A DNA stretch of 64,000 nt from an uncultured Desulfobulbus sp. (GTDB taxonomy: Bacteria; Desulfobacterota; Desulfobulbia; Desulfobulbales; Desulfobulbaceae). The stretch is from assembly GCF_963665445.1 (NCBI RefSeq), contig NZ_OY762276.1, forward strand, positions 3,051,501 through 3,115,500. Direction: 5' to 3'. This document shows positions 1 through 9,919 of this stretch, in pieces; position 1 is the stretch's first letter, and each line of letters begins with the position of its first letter. The position numbers were made by a program, and so were the translations under genes. The notes beneath the pieces were generated by a model. That model did not search any database and was not told where the DNA came from. It saw nothing but the letters and a program-made list of their open reading frames with translations.

Positions 1-3000
1 GGACAGCAGGCCCAGGTCGCCAGACAGGCGGGCGCACAGCTTGCCTCCATGGAGGGCGTTGCCCTGGGCAACATCCTCTCCCAGAAGTTCAAGGGCCTCT
101 TTGGCGAGCGGCTCTATGAGCAGGTGATCAGCCAGGTTTCCGACGATCTGCTCGACGAGACAGTGGAACACCTCACCCCCAAACAGCTCAACCGCATGGT
201 CGCCACCCTCACCAGCGAGGTCCCCCTGTTTATCGGCAAGGACGGCGATCCGGACTTCAAACCCGCCGACGGATCCATTCTCAAACGGCTGGCCCAGACC
301 AAAAAAGGGCCAATGATCGAAAAGGCCATTGCCCACAACGTCGATGCCCGGCATCTACTCGCCAATCCCGAGACCACCATCGGCCAACTGCCGCCGCACC
401 TGTTGGAACGTCTCCACCAGCCGGAATGGTCGGCACCGGTGCTGGCCTCCGCTGCCCAGCAGGTGGTGACAAGCCAGGACGAACCCGGCACCAAGATCGA
501 TTTCACCGCCTTCAACCGCATGCTCGGCCAGTATGAGCAGCTCCTTGACCAGGGGCAGCAGGCCCAGGTCGCCAGACAGGCGGGCGCACAGCTTGCCTCC
601 ATGGAGGGCGTTGCCCTGGGCAACATCCTCTCCCAGAAGTTCAAGGGCCTCTTTGGCGAGCGGCTCTATGAGCAGATGATCAGCCAGGTTTCCGACGATC
701 TGCTCGACGAGACCGTGGAACACCTCACCCCCAAACAGCTCAACCGCATGGTCGCCACCCTCACCAGCGAGGTCCCCCTGTTTATCGGCAAGGACGGCGA
801 TCCGGACTTCAAACCCGCCGACGGATCCATTCTCAAACGGCTGGCCCAGACCAAAAAGGGGCCAATGATCGAAAAGGCCATTGCCCACAACGTCGATGCC
901 CGGCATCTGCTCGCCAATCCCGAGACCACCATCGGCCAACTGCCGCCGCACCTGTTGGAACGTCTCCACCAGCCGGAATGGTCGGCACCGGTGCTGGCCT
1001 CCGCTGCCCAGCAGGTGGTGGCAAGCCAGGACGAACCCGGCACCAAGATCGATTTCACCGCCTTCAACCGAATGCTCGGCCAGTATGAGCAGCTCCTTGA
1101 CCAGGGACAGCAGGCCCAGGTCGCCAGACAGGCGGGCGCACAGCTTGCCTCCATGGAGGGCGTTGCCCTAGGCAACATCCTCTCCCAGAAGTTCAAGGGC
1201 CTCTTTGGCGAGCGGCTCTATGAGCAGGTGATCAGCCAGGTTTCCGACGATCTGCTCGACGAGACCGTGGAACATCTCACCCCCAAACAGCTCAACCGCA
1301 TGGTCGCCACCCTCACCAGCGAGGTCCCCCTGTTTATCGGCAAGGACGGCGATCCGGACTTCAAACCCGCCGACGGATCCATTCTCAAACGACTGGCCCA
1401 GACCAAAAAGGGGCCAATGATCGAAAAGGCCATTGCCCACAACGTCGATGCACGGCATCTGCTCGCCAATCCCGAGACCACCATCGGCCAACTGCCGCCG
1501 CACCTGTTGGAACGTCTCCACCAGCCGGAATGGTCGGCACCGGTGCTGGCCTCCGCTGCCCAGCAGGTGGTGACAAGCCAGGACGAACCCGGCACCAAGA
1601 TCGATTTCACCGCCTTCAACCGCATGCTCGGCCAGTATGAGCAGCTCCTTGACCAGGGACAGCAGGCCCAGGTCGCCAGACAGGCGGGCGCACAGCTTGC
1701 CTCCATGGAGGGCGTTGCCCTGGGCAACATCCTCTCCCAGAAGTTCAAAGGCCTCTTTGGCGAGCGGCTCTATGAGCAGGTGATCAGCCAGGTTTCCGAC
1801 GATCTGCTCGACGAGACCGTGGAACATCTCACCCCCAAACAGCTCAACCGCATGGTCGCCACCCTCACCAGCGAGGTCCCCCTGTTTATCGGCAAGGACG
1901 GCGATCCGGACTTCAAACCCGCCGACGGATCCATTCTCAAACGACTGGCCCAGACCAAAAAGGGGCCAATGATCGAAAAGGCCATTGCCCACAACGTCGA
2001 TGCACGGCATCTGCTCGCCAATCCCGAGACCACCATCGGCCAACTGCCGCCGCACCTGTTGGAACGTCTCCACCAGCCGGAATGGTCGGCACCGGTGCTG
2101 GCCTCCGCTGCCCAGCAGGTGGTGGCAAGCCAGGACGAACCCGGCACCAAGATCGATTTCACCGCCTTCAACCGCATGCTCGGCCAGTATGAGCAGCTCC
2201 TTGACCAGGGGCAGCAGGCCCAGGTCGCCAGACAGGCGGGCGCACAGCTTGCCTCCATGGAGGGCGTTGCCCTGGGCAACATCCTCTCCCAGAAGTTCAA
2301 GGGCCTCTTTGGCGAGCGGCTCTATGAGCAGGTGATCAACCAGGTTTCCGATGCTCTGCTCGATGAGACCGTGGAACACCTCACCCCCAAACAGCTCAAC
2401 CGCATGGTCGCCACCTTCACCAGCGACATTCCCCTGCACATAGGCAAAGACCATGACCCGGACTTCAAGCCCGCCGACGACACCGTTCTCAAACGTTTGG
2501 CCCGGACAAGCAAGGGGCCGGAAATATCACAGGCCATCCCCCGACATATCGATGCCCATCACCTCCTGAAGGCATCGTCGCACTCCCACCAGTTTCCCGA
2601 TACTCTTGCAGCACGCCTTCATCAGCCGGACTGGTCGGCACCGATTCTGGTCGCCGCCACCCGTCAAATTCTCGATCAGGATATGGCGGAACCCGGTGCG
2701 CCCATGCATCTGGCAAACTTTGAACAATTACTGGAGCGCTACAGCAACCTCCTCAGCAGGGAAGAGCAGCTGCAGGTGGCCAGTCAGGCGGGAGCCGAGT
2801 TCGCCAGTTTTGAGGACCGAGAGCTGGGCCTTGTTCTGGTCAAAAAATATAAGAATCTTTTTGGTGAACAGCTCTACCAACAGGTCATTGCCCAACTTTC
2901 TCCGGAAAGGGTCGAACGGCTAGCGGCACAGTTCCGGGATCTGGCCGAGGGGCGAACGCCACGGCCTTCGGAGATGCACGACGTTGATGTCGAAGATGCC

Positions 3001-5352
3001 TACCGCAGCCTGATGGAAACGGTCCGTAGCGAAAAAATGAGGGCGATTATCGAGTTGCATCAGGAACAGAAAAAACAGAAGGAGGAGGCGCGCAAGGCCA
3101 CCATTGAAAGCAGCCTCGACGGACTGCTCAAAGGCGAGTTCAAGGAGCTTGAAAACCAGGCCTTTATCCAGGCCGTGCCCGAAGAGGTGCGTAATCTCCT
3201 GCTCAACAGTGAAGTCGCCACTGCGGACAACCTGTTGATGCAGTTGGCCATCGGCCTCTCCCATCAACAGCCCCTGATTCGGCACAACGCCTTTCGTGCC
3301 TTGGCTGCCACCGCCGAGCATCTGGCCCGTATCGGCGACTGGGAGCGGTTTACCAAACTCTTGCCTGCCCTGCAGCAGGGGATGCAGCAACAGGGCGCGG
3401 ATGCTGCCGGGTGCAGCCAGGCCCTTTCCGCCATTGGTGCGCTGACTGGCCATTATCTTGGTCAAGATGAGTATATCTCGGCTGTGGAGACGATCCATTT
3501 TCTCCAACGCTGCACCGATACAAACGCCCCGGCGTACCTGCAGGAGCCCGCTGGCGAGGCCCTCTCCTCACTCTGCACCGAGCAAGTACTCAAACGGCTG
3601 CTTGATCGTTTTCTCCATGGAGAGGAACAGCAGGATACGGTTGGCAAAATACTGGTCGACCTGGGACCGGACTCTGCCAAATTCCAACTGCAAACACTCT
3701 TTGACAGCGAGAGCCGCTTTGAACGAAAACGGCTGCTGGAGCTGATCAAGCAAACCGGCAACCCGGCGGTGGCCCTGCTGCTCGAGCAACTCCACAGGGA
3801 TGCGCCCTGGTATGTCCTGCGTAACGTTATCCGACTCCTGGGAGACATTGGCAACCCGGCGCTCTTCAGCAGGGTTCGCCCCTTCATCGGCCACAGTGAT
3901 CCCCGCGTCCAGCAGGAGGTTATCGGGACCGCTTTAAAAATCGGAGGGGACCATCTCAAGGATTTCCTCCTCCATGCCCTGCAGAACGTCGATGATTCGC
4001 TCAAGATTCGCGTGATCAATCATGTGGCCACAAACCACGATGAGCGGTTCGTCCGTCCACTGACCGACCTGCTGGAGAGTACCAAACCGTTTCTGGGAAA
4101 AAATAAAAACAATCTCCAGGTGAGTATCTGCAGAACCCTCGGTGCCATCGGCTCACGCCGGGCCACCGCCTCGCTGAACCGGGTGGTGCAGAGTAAGAAC
4201 ATGCTGGGATTGACCGGTTATGCCGATGAGGTCCGGGAGGCGGCGGAGCACGCCCTCAAGCAGATTCATCTGGCCAACCTCAACCAAGACGATACATTGC
4301 CGGAGCAGCCGGGCGAGTCCCCCGCAACAAAGGGTGCAGGCCCGGTAACTGCCGCTGCGGAATCGGTTCAGGCTGCAGAAGAGGCCATCTTTGCCCTGGT
4401 TCGGGAGGGCAAACAGGGTGAGGCCAGGCAACAACTGCTCGATCTGATCGGCAGCACCGCCAGGGCCGGTGATTTCGCCACCGCGGAGCGGTTGCGGGAG
4501 CGCATCTATGAGATCGACGCCATGCCGCTTTCGGATGTCATTCGCAGCGAGGAAATCATCCAGCAGGAAAAACAGGGCGGCATTCGCGAAGAGGACCTGG
4601 AGATTTGGGCGGAACTGACCGATCGGCTCGGCACCAAAGAGTTCCGCACCATTTATGAGGTCTTCACCGAGCGGCGCTTCAAGCCGGAGGAGACCATTGT
4701 CAGTCAGGGGGATAAAAACGATGCCCTCTTTTTCATCAACCAGGGCAGCGTCAAGGTCTCGCACCTGGTCGGCGAAAGGGAGCTTTTCATCACTAGCCTG
4801 AGCCGCGGGCAGCTGGCCGGGGAAAATTTCTTCACCCCCTCCCTGTGGACCGTGACCCTCACTTCCTTGACTCCATCGCGACTCTACCTGCTTCCCCAGA
4901 AGGCCCTGGCCCAATGGCAGGACAAATTTCCCGGCCTGCGGGCCAAGCTTTTTGAGTATTACCAGACCTATAACAATATCGGCCTGATGCTCAAGAAAAA
5001 AGGCCTTGATCGCCGCAAGGATCAGCGCTTTACCCTCGCCCGCAAGATTCAGGTCCAGCCGATCAGCAACCTCGATGCCCCCATCGGGCGTGGCTTTCGC
5101 TCGGAAACCGCGGATATCTCCCAGGGCGGCCTGGCCTTTCTCGTCCGCATCTCCCGCCAGGAAAATGCCCGCCTGCTCCTGGGCCGGAGGATGCAGGTTG
5201 TGCTGCCGGTGGGAGGAAAAATCGGTCACCTCAACTTCAAGGGGCTGGTCATCGGGGTGCAGCCCTACCGCCAGCTGCTGGGAAACTTTTCGGTTCATTT
5301 CAAATTCGACCACCCGCTTGACAGCCAGGACCTACAGGCCATCCTCGGCTAA
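1..5352 (+). CDS. Giant tandem-repeat protein with HEAT-like, cNMP-binding-like and PilZ domains (5' end outside window)
   Basis: The reading frame is already open at base 1, where the codons match the end of a repeat unit, so the true start lies upstream. The ATG at 49 is only a repeat-internal methionine. Five 184-residue units fill 49-2808, and a partial sixth (ELGLVLVKKYKNLFGEQLY) follows. About 3400-4280 encodes HEAT-like helical repeats; 4620-4960 a cyclic-nucleotide-binding fold (SQGDKNDALFFINQGSVKV). In that fold the phosphate-binding Arg expected after the GEN motif is absent, so cAMP binding is doubtful. 5008-5330 is PilZ with both c-di-GMP motifs, RRKDQR (RxxxR) and DISQGG (D/NxSxxG). 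No signal peptide or membrane segment is visible in the part shown. Inference: a large cytosolic scaffold that senses c-di-GMP. The role of the repeat is unknown. Confidence 0.85.
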   Translation, partial: GQQAQVARQAGAQLASMEGVALGNILSQKFKGLFGERLYEQVISQVSDDLLDETVEHLTPKQLNRMVATLTSEVPLFIGKDGDPDFKPADGSILKRLAQTKKGPMIEKAIAHNVDARHLLANPETTIGQLPPHLLERLHQPEWSAPVLASAAQQVVTSQDEPGTKIDFTAFNRMLGQYEQLLDQGQQAQVARQAGAQLASMEGVALGNILSQKFKGLFGERLYEQMISQVSDDLLDETVEHLTPKQLNRMVATLTSEVPLFIGKDGDPDFKPADGSILKRLAQTKKGPMIEKAIAHNVDARHLLANPETTIGQLPPHLLERLHQPEWSAPVLASAAQQVVASQDEPGTKIDFTAFNRMLGQYEQLLDQGQQAQVARQAGAQLASMEGVALGNILSQKFKGLFGERLYEQVISQVSDDLLDETVEHLTPKQLNRMVATLTSEVPLFIGKDGDPDFKPADGSILKRLAQTKKGPMIEKAIAHNVDARHLLANPETTIGQLPPHLLERLHQPEWSAPVLASAAQQVVTSQDEPGTKIDFTAFNRMLGQYEQLLDQGQQAQVARQAGAQLASMEGVALGNILSQKFKGLFGERLYEQVISQVSDDLLDETVEHLTPKQLNRMVATLTSEVPLFIGKDGDPDFKPADGSILKRLAQTKKGPMIEKAIAHNVDARHLLANPETTIGQLPPHLLERLHQPEWSAPVLASAAQQVVASQDEPGTKIDFTAFNRMLGQYEQLLDQGQQAQVARQAGAQLASMEGVALGNILSQKFKGLFGERLYEQVINQVSDALLDETVEHLTPKQLNRMVATFTSDIPLHIGKDHDPDFKPADDTVLKRLARTSKGPEISQAIPRHIDAHHLLKASSHSHQFPDTLAARLHQPDWSAPILVAATRQILDQDMAEPGAPMHLANFEQLLERYSNLLSREEQLQVASQAGAEFASFEDRELGLVLVKKYKNLFGEQLYQQVIAQLSPERVERLAAQFRDLAEGRTPRPSEMHDVDVEDAYRSLMETVRSEKMRAIIELHQEQKKQKEEARKATIESSLDGLLKGEFKELENQAFIQAVPEEVRNLLLNSEVATADNLLMQLAIGLSHQQPLIRHNAFRALAATAEHLARIGDWERFTKLLPALQQGMQQQGADAAGCSQALSAIGALTGHYLGQDEYISAVETIHFLQRCTDTNAPAYLQEPAGEALSSLCTEQVLKRLLDRFLHGEEQQDTVGKILVDLGPDSAKFQLQTLFDSESRFERKRLLELIKQTGNPAVALLLEQLHRDAPWYVLRNVIRLLGDIGNPALFSRVRPFIGHSDPRVQQEVIGTALKIGGDHLKDFLLHALQNVDDSLKIRVINHVATNHDERFVRPLTDLLESTKPFLGKNKNNLQVSICRTLGAIGSRRATASLNRVVQSKNMLGLTGYADEVREAAEHALKQIHLANLNQDDTLPEQPGESPATKGAGPVTAAAESVQAAEEAIFALVREGKQGEARQQLLDLIGSTARAGDFATAERLRERIYEIDAMPLSDVIRSEEIIQQEKQGGIREEDLEIWAELTDRLGTKEFRTIYEVFTERRFKPEETIVSQGDKNDALFFINQGSVKVSHLVGERELFITSLSRGQLAGENFFTPSLWTVTLTSLTPSRLYLLPQKALAQWQDKFPGLRAKLFEYYQTYNNIGLMLKKKGLDRRKDQRFTLARKIQVQPISNLDAPIGRGFRSETADISQGGLAFLVRISRQENARLLLGRRMQVVLPVGGKIGHLNFKGLVIGVQPYRQLLGNFSVHFKFDHPLDSQDLQAILG
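49..2808 (+). repeat. Tandem array of 552-bp coding repeats (five units in window, array continues left)
   Basis: Units begin at 49, 601, 1153, 1705 and 2257 with MEGVALGNILSQKFKGLFGE, exactly 552 bp apart. Units 1-4 are nearly identical in DNA, including third codon positions. Unit 5 matches for about its first 50 codons and then diverges strongly, as expected of an older boundary unit. The first 48 bases of the window match a unit end, so at least one more unit lies to the left. The total copy number cannot be read from this window. Confidence 0.97.
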
Positions 5353-5414
5353 CGGCAAACAATCCTCGGGCGTACGACCAAAGGACCAAGCTCTGCGAGC
5401 TACGGGAAAAAGAC

Positions 5415-7193
5415 ATGCACACACCTGATGCGATCAGCCGCTTTTACCTCCAGCACCTGCCTGAGGCCAAGCTCCACAATCACACCCTGCAGGCGCCCTG
5501 CCCCTTCTGCGGCACGCCCCCACGCGAGACAGGCGGCCGCATTCAGGTGCTCTTGAATACCGAGAGTTTTTTCCACGGCTACTTCCGCTGCACCGAGCGT
5601 TGCGTAACCGGCGGTTTTCCCCTCCACTTTGCCCGCCGGGCCAAGGTGCCGCTTTCCAGGGTACCGGGGTTTGATCCCGATCGGGAATACTACGGCCACG
5701 AGGCGGACTACCCGGTAAAAAATCTCAACAACGAACTCATCCAATTCACGGAAAAGCTCACCCCCGAGCAATGCGCCCCCTTTTTCGCCGCCGGGATCGG
5801 CGCCGAGGTGCTCGAAGAGATGCGCATCGGCTTCAATGGCAGATACCTGCTCTATCCCTACATCCAGCCCGACGGCAACTGCTACTCTGCCCGCTGCATC
5901 AACCCGGACCGTCCCGAGGATGCCTTCTGGTACGGGGACGAGCGTTTTTTTGCAGAGCAGTTCCGCCTATTCAACGGCCCGGAAATCGACTGCTGCGAGA
6001 ACGGCGCGCTCTTCCTGGTTGAGGAGGAAAAAAATCTCCTCCCCATCAAACAGCTCGGCTTTCCTGGTCTTGCCGTACCGGCAGCAGCCGACCTGGAGGC
6101 CATTGATCCTGCCCGCCTCAACTGGATCCACACCATCTTTCTCTGGGTGAACAACAACACCGAATCCGAGGCCAAGGCCCGCGCCTTTGCCACCCGCATC
6201 GGTTTCAAGGTCCGCATGATCCGCTGGCCCGAGGAGGCGGAGAAAAACGCGACCATCTTCTCCCTGGCGGTAAAAAATCCCGCATCCCTGGGAACAACCG
6301 TTGCCGCCCTGATTAAAAACGCCCGCGCCTTTTCCCCCTTCCCCACCCCCCAGGCTGAATACCAGGCCTTCAAGGAACGGTTGGTTCAGGAGGCGGGTAC
6401 GGCCTACACCCGGCTGGTCAGCGGTTTTCCCCGTCTTGATCAGGCCTTGGGCGGGATTCACGGCATCAACATCATCGGCGGCACCCCCAAGGCGGGTAAA
6501 TCGGCCTTCTGCATCCAGGTTGCCACGGAAATGGCGCAACAAAGCCTGCCGGTTCTCTACTATGACTTTGAAAACGGCCGCCAGAAAATTTACCTTCGCA
6601 CCCTCTGCCGACTCAGCCGCATCAGCATCGCCCAGATACAGCGGGGACCGCTGACCATCGAGCAACAGCAGCGCCTGCACCAGGCGCATCAACGCCTGAA
6701 AAAAATGCTCTTCTGGCTGCGGGTGATCAACGATCGCAAACTCTCACCGGAAACCATGCGCAGGCATATCGATTTTCTCCGCCATGAAACCAATTCCGCC
6801 TACACGGTGGTGGTGATCGACAGCCTGCACAAACTGCCGTTCAAGGATATCAGCGACAAACGCAGCGGCATCGATGGCTGGCTGCGTCAACTGGAGGCGA
6901 TTCGCGATGAGATGTCGGTCAGTTTTGTGGTGATCTCCGAGCTCGAGCGCAGCGGGGACGGTCAGTTCGACCGCCAGCCGCATCTGGGCTCGTTCAAGGG
7001 ATCCGGCGACATCGGCTACTCGGCCGACAACGCCATGGTCCTCATGCCGCAGTGGGATCCCTTTGACGACAGTGCAATCAGCAAGCGGTGCAACGAACTG
7101 TGGCTGGTGGCCAGCCGGGAGCAGAGTCCCGGCCGGGTTGCCGGCTATCGGCTGGATTACCCCTATTGGGGGTTTATCGAAGAAGAAGGCTAA
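5415..7193 (+). CDS. Twinkle/DnaB-like primase-helicase homologue with zinc finger, degenerate TOPRIM and RecA-type ATPase
   Basis: 592 residues. The N-terminus has a zinc-ribbon-like pair CPFC ... CTERC (residues about 29-60), as in T7 gp4/Twinkle-type primases. The middle resembles TOPRIM (LFLVEEEKNLLPIKQLGFPG), but the acidic DxD is replaced by asparagines (LWVNNNTESEA), so primase activity is doubtful. The C-terminal half is a RecA/DnaB-like ATPase: Walker A GGTPKAGKSAF, Walker B TVVVIDSLHKLPF, then a sensor region with SELERS and FKGSGDIGYSAD. It starts 62 bp after the repeat protein and ends 3 bp before the convergent trmFO stop. It looks like a mobile-element or phage-derived replication protein, but no other phage genes are nearby. 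Family placement is fairly secure; function is inferred. Confidence 0.72.
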   Translation: MHTPDAISRFYLQHLPEAKLHNHTLQAPCPFCGTPPRETGGRIQVLLNTESFFHGYFRCTERCVTGGFPLHFARRAKVPLSRVPGFDPDREYYGHEADYPVKNLNNELIQFTEKLTPEQCAPFFAAGIGAEVLEEMRIGFNGRYLLYPYIQPDGNCYSARCINPDRPEDAFWYGDERFFAEQFRLFNGPEIDCCENGALFLVEEEKNLLPIKQLGFPGLAVPAAADLEAIDPARLNWIHTIFLWVNNNTESEAKARAFATRIGFKVRMIRWPEEAEKNATIFSLAVKNPASLGTTVAALIKNARAFSPFPTPQAEYQAFKERLVQEAGTAYTRLVSGFPRLDQALGGIHGINIIGGTPKAGKSAFCIQVATEMAQQSLPVLYYDFENGRQKIYLRTLCRLSRISIAQIQRGPLTIEQQQRLHQAHQRLKKMLFWLRVINDRKLSPETMRRHIDFLRHETNSAYTVVVIDSLHKLPFKDISDKRSGIDGWLRQLEAIRDEMSVSFVVISELERSGDGQFDRQPHLGSFKGSGDIGYSADNAMVLMPQWDPFDDSAISKRCNELWLVASREQSPGRVAGYRLDYPYWGFIEEEG

Positions 7194-7196
7194 GGT

Positions 7197-8522
7197 TCAA
7201 TCAGCCAGGCTTTGTTGCCACTGCGCAAGGAGCTCCAAAGCCAATTTTGCACGGTGCCGGCCCCGCTCCTTTTTGGGGATCTTTTTGCCGCTGAAGATCA
7301 AGGGAGGAAAGAGGCCGAAGTTGACGTTCGAGGGTTGGAAATGGCGCGGATCGGACTGCACCAGGTGGGCTATCAACGCCCCATGGGCAGTCGCCGGCGG
7401 CGGAAAATAAAGCGGTTTCCCCTGCACCCTGCGGGCGGCGTGAATACCAGCGAGCAATCCCATGGCGGTCGACTCGATATACCCCTCGACCCCGGAGATC
7501 TGTCCGGCCAGAAACATGCCCGGAACCCGCTGCATCTGCAGACTGGCATCGAGTACCAGCGGCGCGCAGACAAAGGTATTGCGGTGAACGGACCCCAGAC
7601 GGAGGAAGACGGCCCGTTCCAGGCCGGGAATGGTGCGAAAGACCCGCTGCTGGGCCCCGTAGGTCAGTTTGGTCTGGAAGCCGACCAGATTATAGGCCGT
7701 GCCCTCGCTGTTTTCCGCCCTGAGCTGGACCACCGCATAAAATTTCTCTCCGGTGAGCGGGTGCGCAAGACCAATGGGCTTCATCGGCCCAAAACGCAGG
7801 GTGTCCGGACCACGTTCGCACATCACCTCAACCGGCAGGCAGCCCTCGAAGTAATGCGGCGTTTCAAAGGCGTGCAGGGGCACGGTTTCCGCGGCTGCAA
7901 GCATCTCGATAAAATGCTCATACTGGACCCTGTTCATCGGGCAGTTGAGATAGTCTCCCGGGCCCTCGTCGTCCCAACGGGACTTGCGGTAGACAATGTT
8001 CCAGTCCAGGCTGTCGGCATCGACAATCGGCGCGATGGCATCATAAAAGGCGAGGTGGTCTCCACCGGTGAGGCGCTGGAGCTGCTCGGCAAGGGGGCCG
8101 GTCAACAGCGGGCCTGCGGCAAGAATAACCGGGCCCTCCTCGGGCGGAGGGATCTGTTCCACTTCTTCACGGATAACGGTGATCAGCGGGTGCCTTTCAA
8201 TGGCCTCGGTCAGCCCCTGGGCAAATTGCTGTCGATCCACGGCCAGGGCTGTCCCGGCGGCAACAGCGGTTTCATCGGCCACCCGCATCACCAGGGAACC
8301 AAGCCTGCGCATCTCCTCCTTCAGCAGACCAGCCGCCGTGTCCGGCGCATTGGAGCGCAGCGAATTGGAACAAACCAGCTCCCCCAAGAGCGGCAACTCA
8401 TGGGCCGGACTGTACCTCTTGGGCTTCATCTCATAGAGACAGACCGGAATCCCCCGCTGGGCCACCTGCCAGGCCGCCTCGCAACCGGCCAGGCCGCCGC
8501 CGATAATCCTCACCTTGTCCAT
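7197..8522 (-). CDS. trmFO: Methylenetetrahydrofolate--tRNA-(uracil-54-C5)-methyltransferase, FADH2-oxidising
   Basis: Folate- and FAD-dependent enzyme that makes ribothymidine at position 54 of the tRNA T-loop. The N-terminal dinucleotide fold VRIIGGGLAGCEAAW and the family signature blocks EMKPKRYSPAHE and LVCSNSLRSN are intact. Length (441 residues) is normal for TrmFO. An in-frame GTG four codons upstream (8534) would extend it, but GGGAGA lies just before the ATG at 8522, so I chose that ATG. It follows ahcY on the same strand beyond a strong terminator, so it probably has its own promoter or lives on read-through. Confidence 0.96.
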   Translation of the reverse strand: MDKVRIIGGGLAGCEAAWQVAQRGIPVCLYEMKPKRYSPAHELPLLGELVCSNSLRSNAPDTAAGLLKEEMRRLGSLVMRVADETAVAAGTALAVDRQQFAQGLTEAIERHPLITVIREEVEQIPPPEEGPVILAAGPLLTGPLAEQLQRLTGGDHLAFYDAIAPIVDADSLDWNIVYRKSRWDDEGPGDYLNCPMNRVQYEHFIEMLAAAETVPLHAFETPHYFEGCLPVEVMCERGPDTLRFGPMKPIGLAHPLTGEKFYAVVQLRAENSEGTAYNLVGFQTKLTYGAQQRVFRTIPGLERAVFLRLGSVHRNTFVCAPLVLDASLQMQRVPGMFLAGQISGVEGYIESTAMGLLAGIHAARRVQGKPLYFPPPATAHGALIAHLVQSDPRHFQPSNVNFGLFPPLIFSGKKIPKKERGRHRAKLALELLAQWQQSLAD

Positions 8523-8534
8523 GTTTTCTCCCAC

Positions 8535-8568
8535 AAAAAAGGGCAGAGCGACATTGTCACCCTGCCCT
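8535..8568 (-). terminator. Intrinsic terminator after ahcY
   Basis: On the minus strand, AGGGCAG and CTGCCCT arms enclose an inner GTGAC/GTCGC extension (one G-U pair) and a 3-nt loop, followed by TTTTTT. The U-tract ends just upstream of the trmFO ribosome-binding site. Confidence 0.88.
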
Positions 8569-8590
8569 GTAGATCGAAGCGTTGTGCCGA

Positions 8591-9877
8591 TTAGTAGCGA
8601 TAGTGCTCCGGCTTATAGGGGCCTTTGACATCGACCCCAATGTATTCGGCCTGCTCAGGGGTCAGCTCGGTGAGCTTGACGCCGATCTTGGCCAGGTGCA
8701 GACGAGCCACCTTCTCATCAAGCTGTTTCGGCAGGAAGTAGACCTTGTTCTCGTAGGCCGAACCGTTGGTCCACAACTCCATCTGTGCCAAAACCTGGTT
8801 GGTGAAGGAATTGCTCATGACAAAGCTGGGATGGCCGGTAGCGCAGCCGAGGTTGACCAGGCGGCCCTCGGCAAGGACGATCAACCGTTTGCCGTCGGGA
8901 AAGATGACGTGATCCACCTGGGGCTTGATGTTCTCCCAAGGCAGCTGGCGAATGCCGGCGATGTCGATCTCTGAGTCGAAGTGACCGATGTTGCAGACAA
9001 TAGCCTGATCGGGCATGGCCTCCATATGGGCACGGGTGATGACCTTGAGGTTGCCGGTGCAGGTCACGAAGATGTTGCCCAGGGGGGCGGCCTCTTCCAT
9101 GGTAACGACCCGGTAGCCTTCCATGGCCGCCTGCAGGGCACAGATGGGGTCGATCTCGGTGACGAGCACGGTGGCCCCCATGCCCCGCAGGGCCTGGGCA
9201 CAACCTTTGCCGACATCGCCGTACCCGACGACAACGGCAATCTTACCGGCAACCATCACGTCGGTGCCGCGCTTGATACCGTCAATGAGCGACTCGCGGC
9301 AGCCATAGAGGTTGTCGAACTTGGACTTGGTGACCGAATCGTTGACATTGAAGGCCGGTGCCATCAGGGTCCCCTTCTTGGTCATCTCGTAGAGGCGATG
9401 CACACCGGTGGTGGTTTCCTCGGAGATGCCGCGGATTTCCTTCATCAGCTCGGGGTATTTCTGATGCATGACCAGGGTCAGGTCGCCGCCGTCGTCGAGA
9501 ATCATGTTCGGCCGCCAGTTGTCCGGGCCGAAGATGGTTTGGTCGATGCACCACCAGAACTCCTCCTCGGTCTCGCCCTTCCAGGCAAAGGTGGGGATGC
9601 CGGCAGCAGCCATGGCGGCGGCGGCGTGATCCTGGGTGGAAAAAATATTGCAGGACGACCAGCGCAGCTCAGCACCGAGATGCACCAGGGTTTCCATCAG
9701 GACCGCGGTTTGGATGGTCATGTGGAGGCAGCCGGCAATACGGGCCCCGGCAAGGGGTTTGCTGGCGCCGAATTCCTCGCGCAGCGCCATCAGCCCAGGC
9801 ATTTCCGTTTCAGCGATGGCGACCTCTTTGCGGCCCCATTCGGCCAGGCCCATATCGGCAACTTTATAATCACTCAT
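8591..9877 (-). CDS. ahcY: Adenosylhomocysteinase (S-adenosylhomocysteine hydrolase)
   Basis: Cleaves S-adenosylhomocysteine, the by-product of SAM-dependent methylation, to adenosine and homocysteine in the cytoplasm. The NAD-binding loop [10 protein letters not shown], the substrate segments [13 protein letters not shown] and [14 protein letters not shown] and the C-terminal [10 protein letters not shown] tail are all typical. Length (428) is that of the shorter bacterial form. ATG at 9877 has GAGGAAC upstream. It lies 42 bp after metK on the same strand, so the two probably form a methyl-cycle operon ended by the terminator at 8535-8568. No SAH riboswitch motif was seen in the short gap. 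Confidence 0.97.
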   Translation of the reverse strand: MSDYKVADMGLAEWGRKEVAIAETEMPGLMALREEFGASKPLAGARIAGCLHMTIQTAVLMETLVHLGAELRWSSCNIFSTQDHAAAAMAAAGIPTFAWKGETEEEFWWCIDQTIFGPDNWRPNMILDDGGDLTLVMHQKYPELMKEIRGISEETTTGVHRLYEMTKKGTLMAPAFNVNDSVTKSKFDNLYGCRESLIDGIKRGTDVMVAGKIAVVVGYGDVGKGCAQALRGMGATVLVTEIDPICALQAAMEGYRVVTMEEAAPLGNIFVTCTGNLKVITRAHMEAMPDQAIVCNIGHFDSEIDIAGIRQLPWENIKPQVDHVIFPDGKRLIVLAEGRLVNLGCATGHPSFVMSNSFTNQVLAQMELWTNGSAYENKVYFLPKQLDEKVARLHLAKIGVKLTELTPEQAEYIGVDVKGPYKPEHYRY

Positions 9878-9919
9878 TGGTGTTCCTCACTGCCCCTGAC
9901 GGGGCTATAAAACTTCAGA

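Noticed and set aside
1168-2454. Long antisense frame across the tandem repeats (428 codons, minus strand)
   Set aside because: It only stays open because the 552-bp units repeat in phase; no start signal or domain, and the plus-strand protein explains the region.
49-2808. Repeats as a CRISPR or phase-variation cassette
   Set aside because: Units are 552-bp in-frame coding modules without spacers or invertase sites.
7212-8594. Plus-strand frame of 460 codons over trmFO
   Set aside because: Antisense shadow of a clearly recognised gene; no homology or ribosome-binding site.
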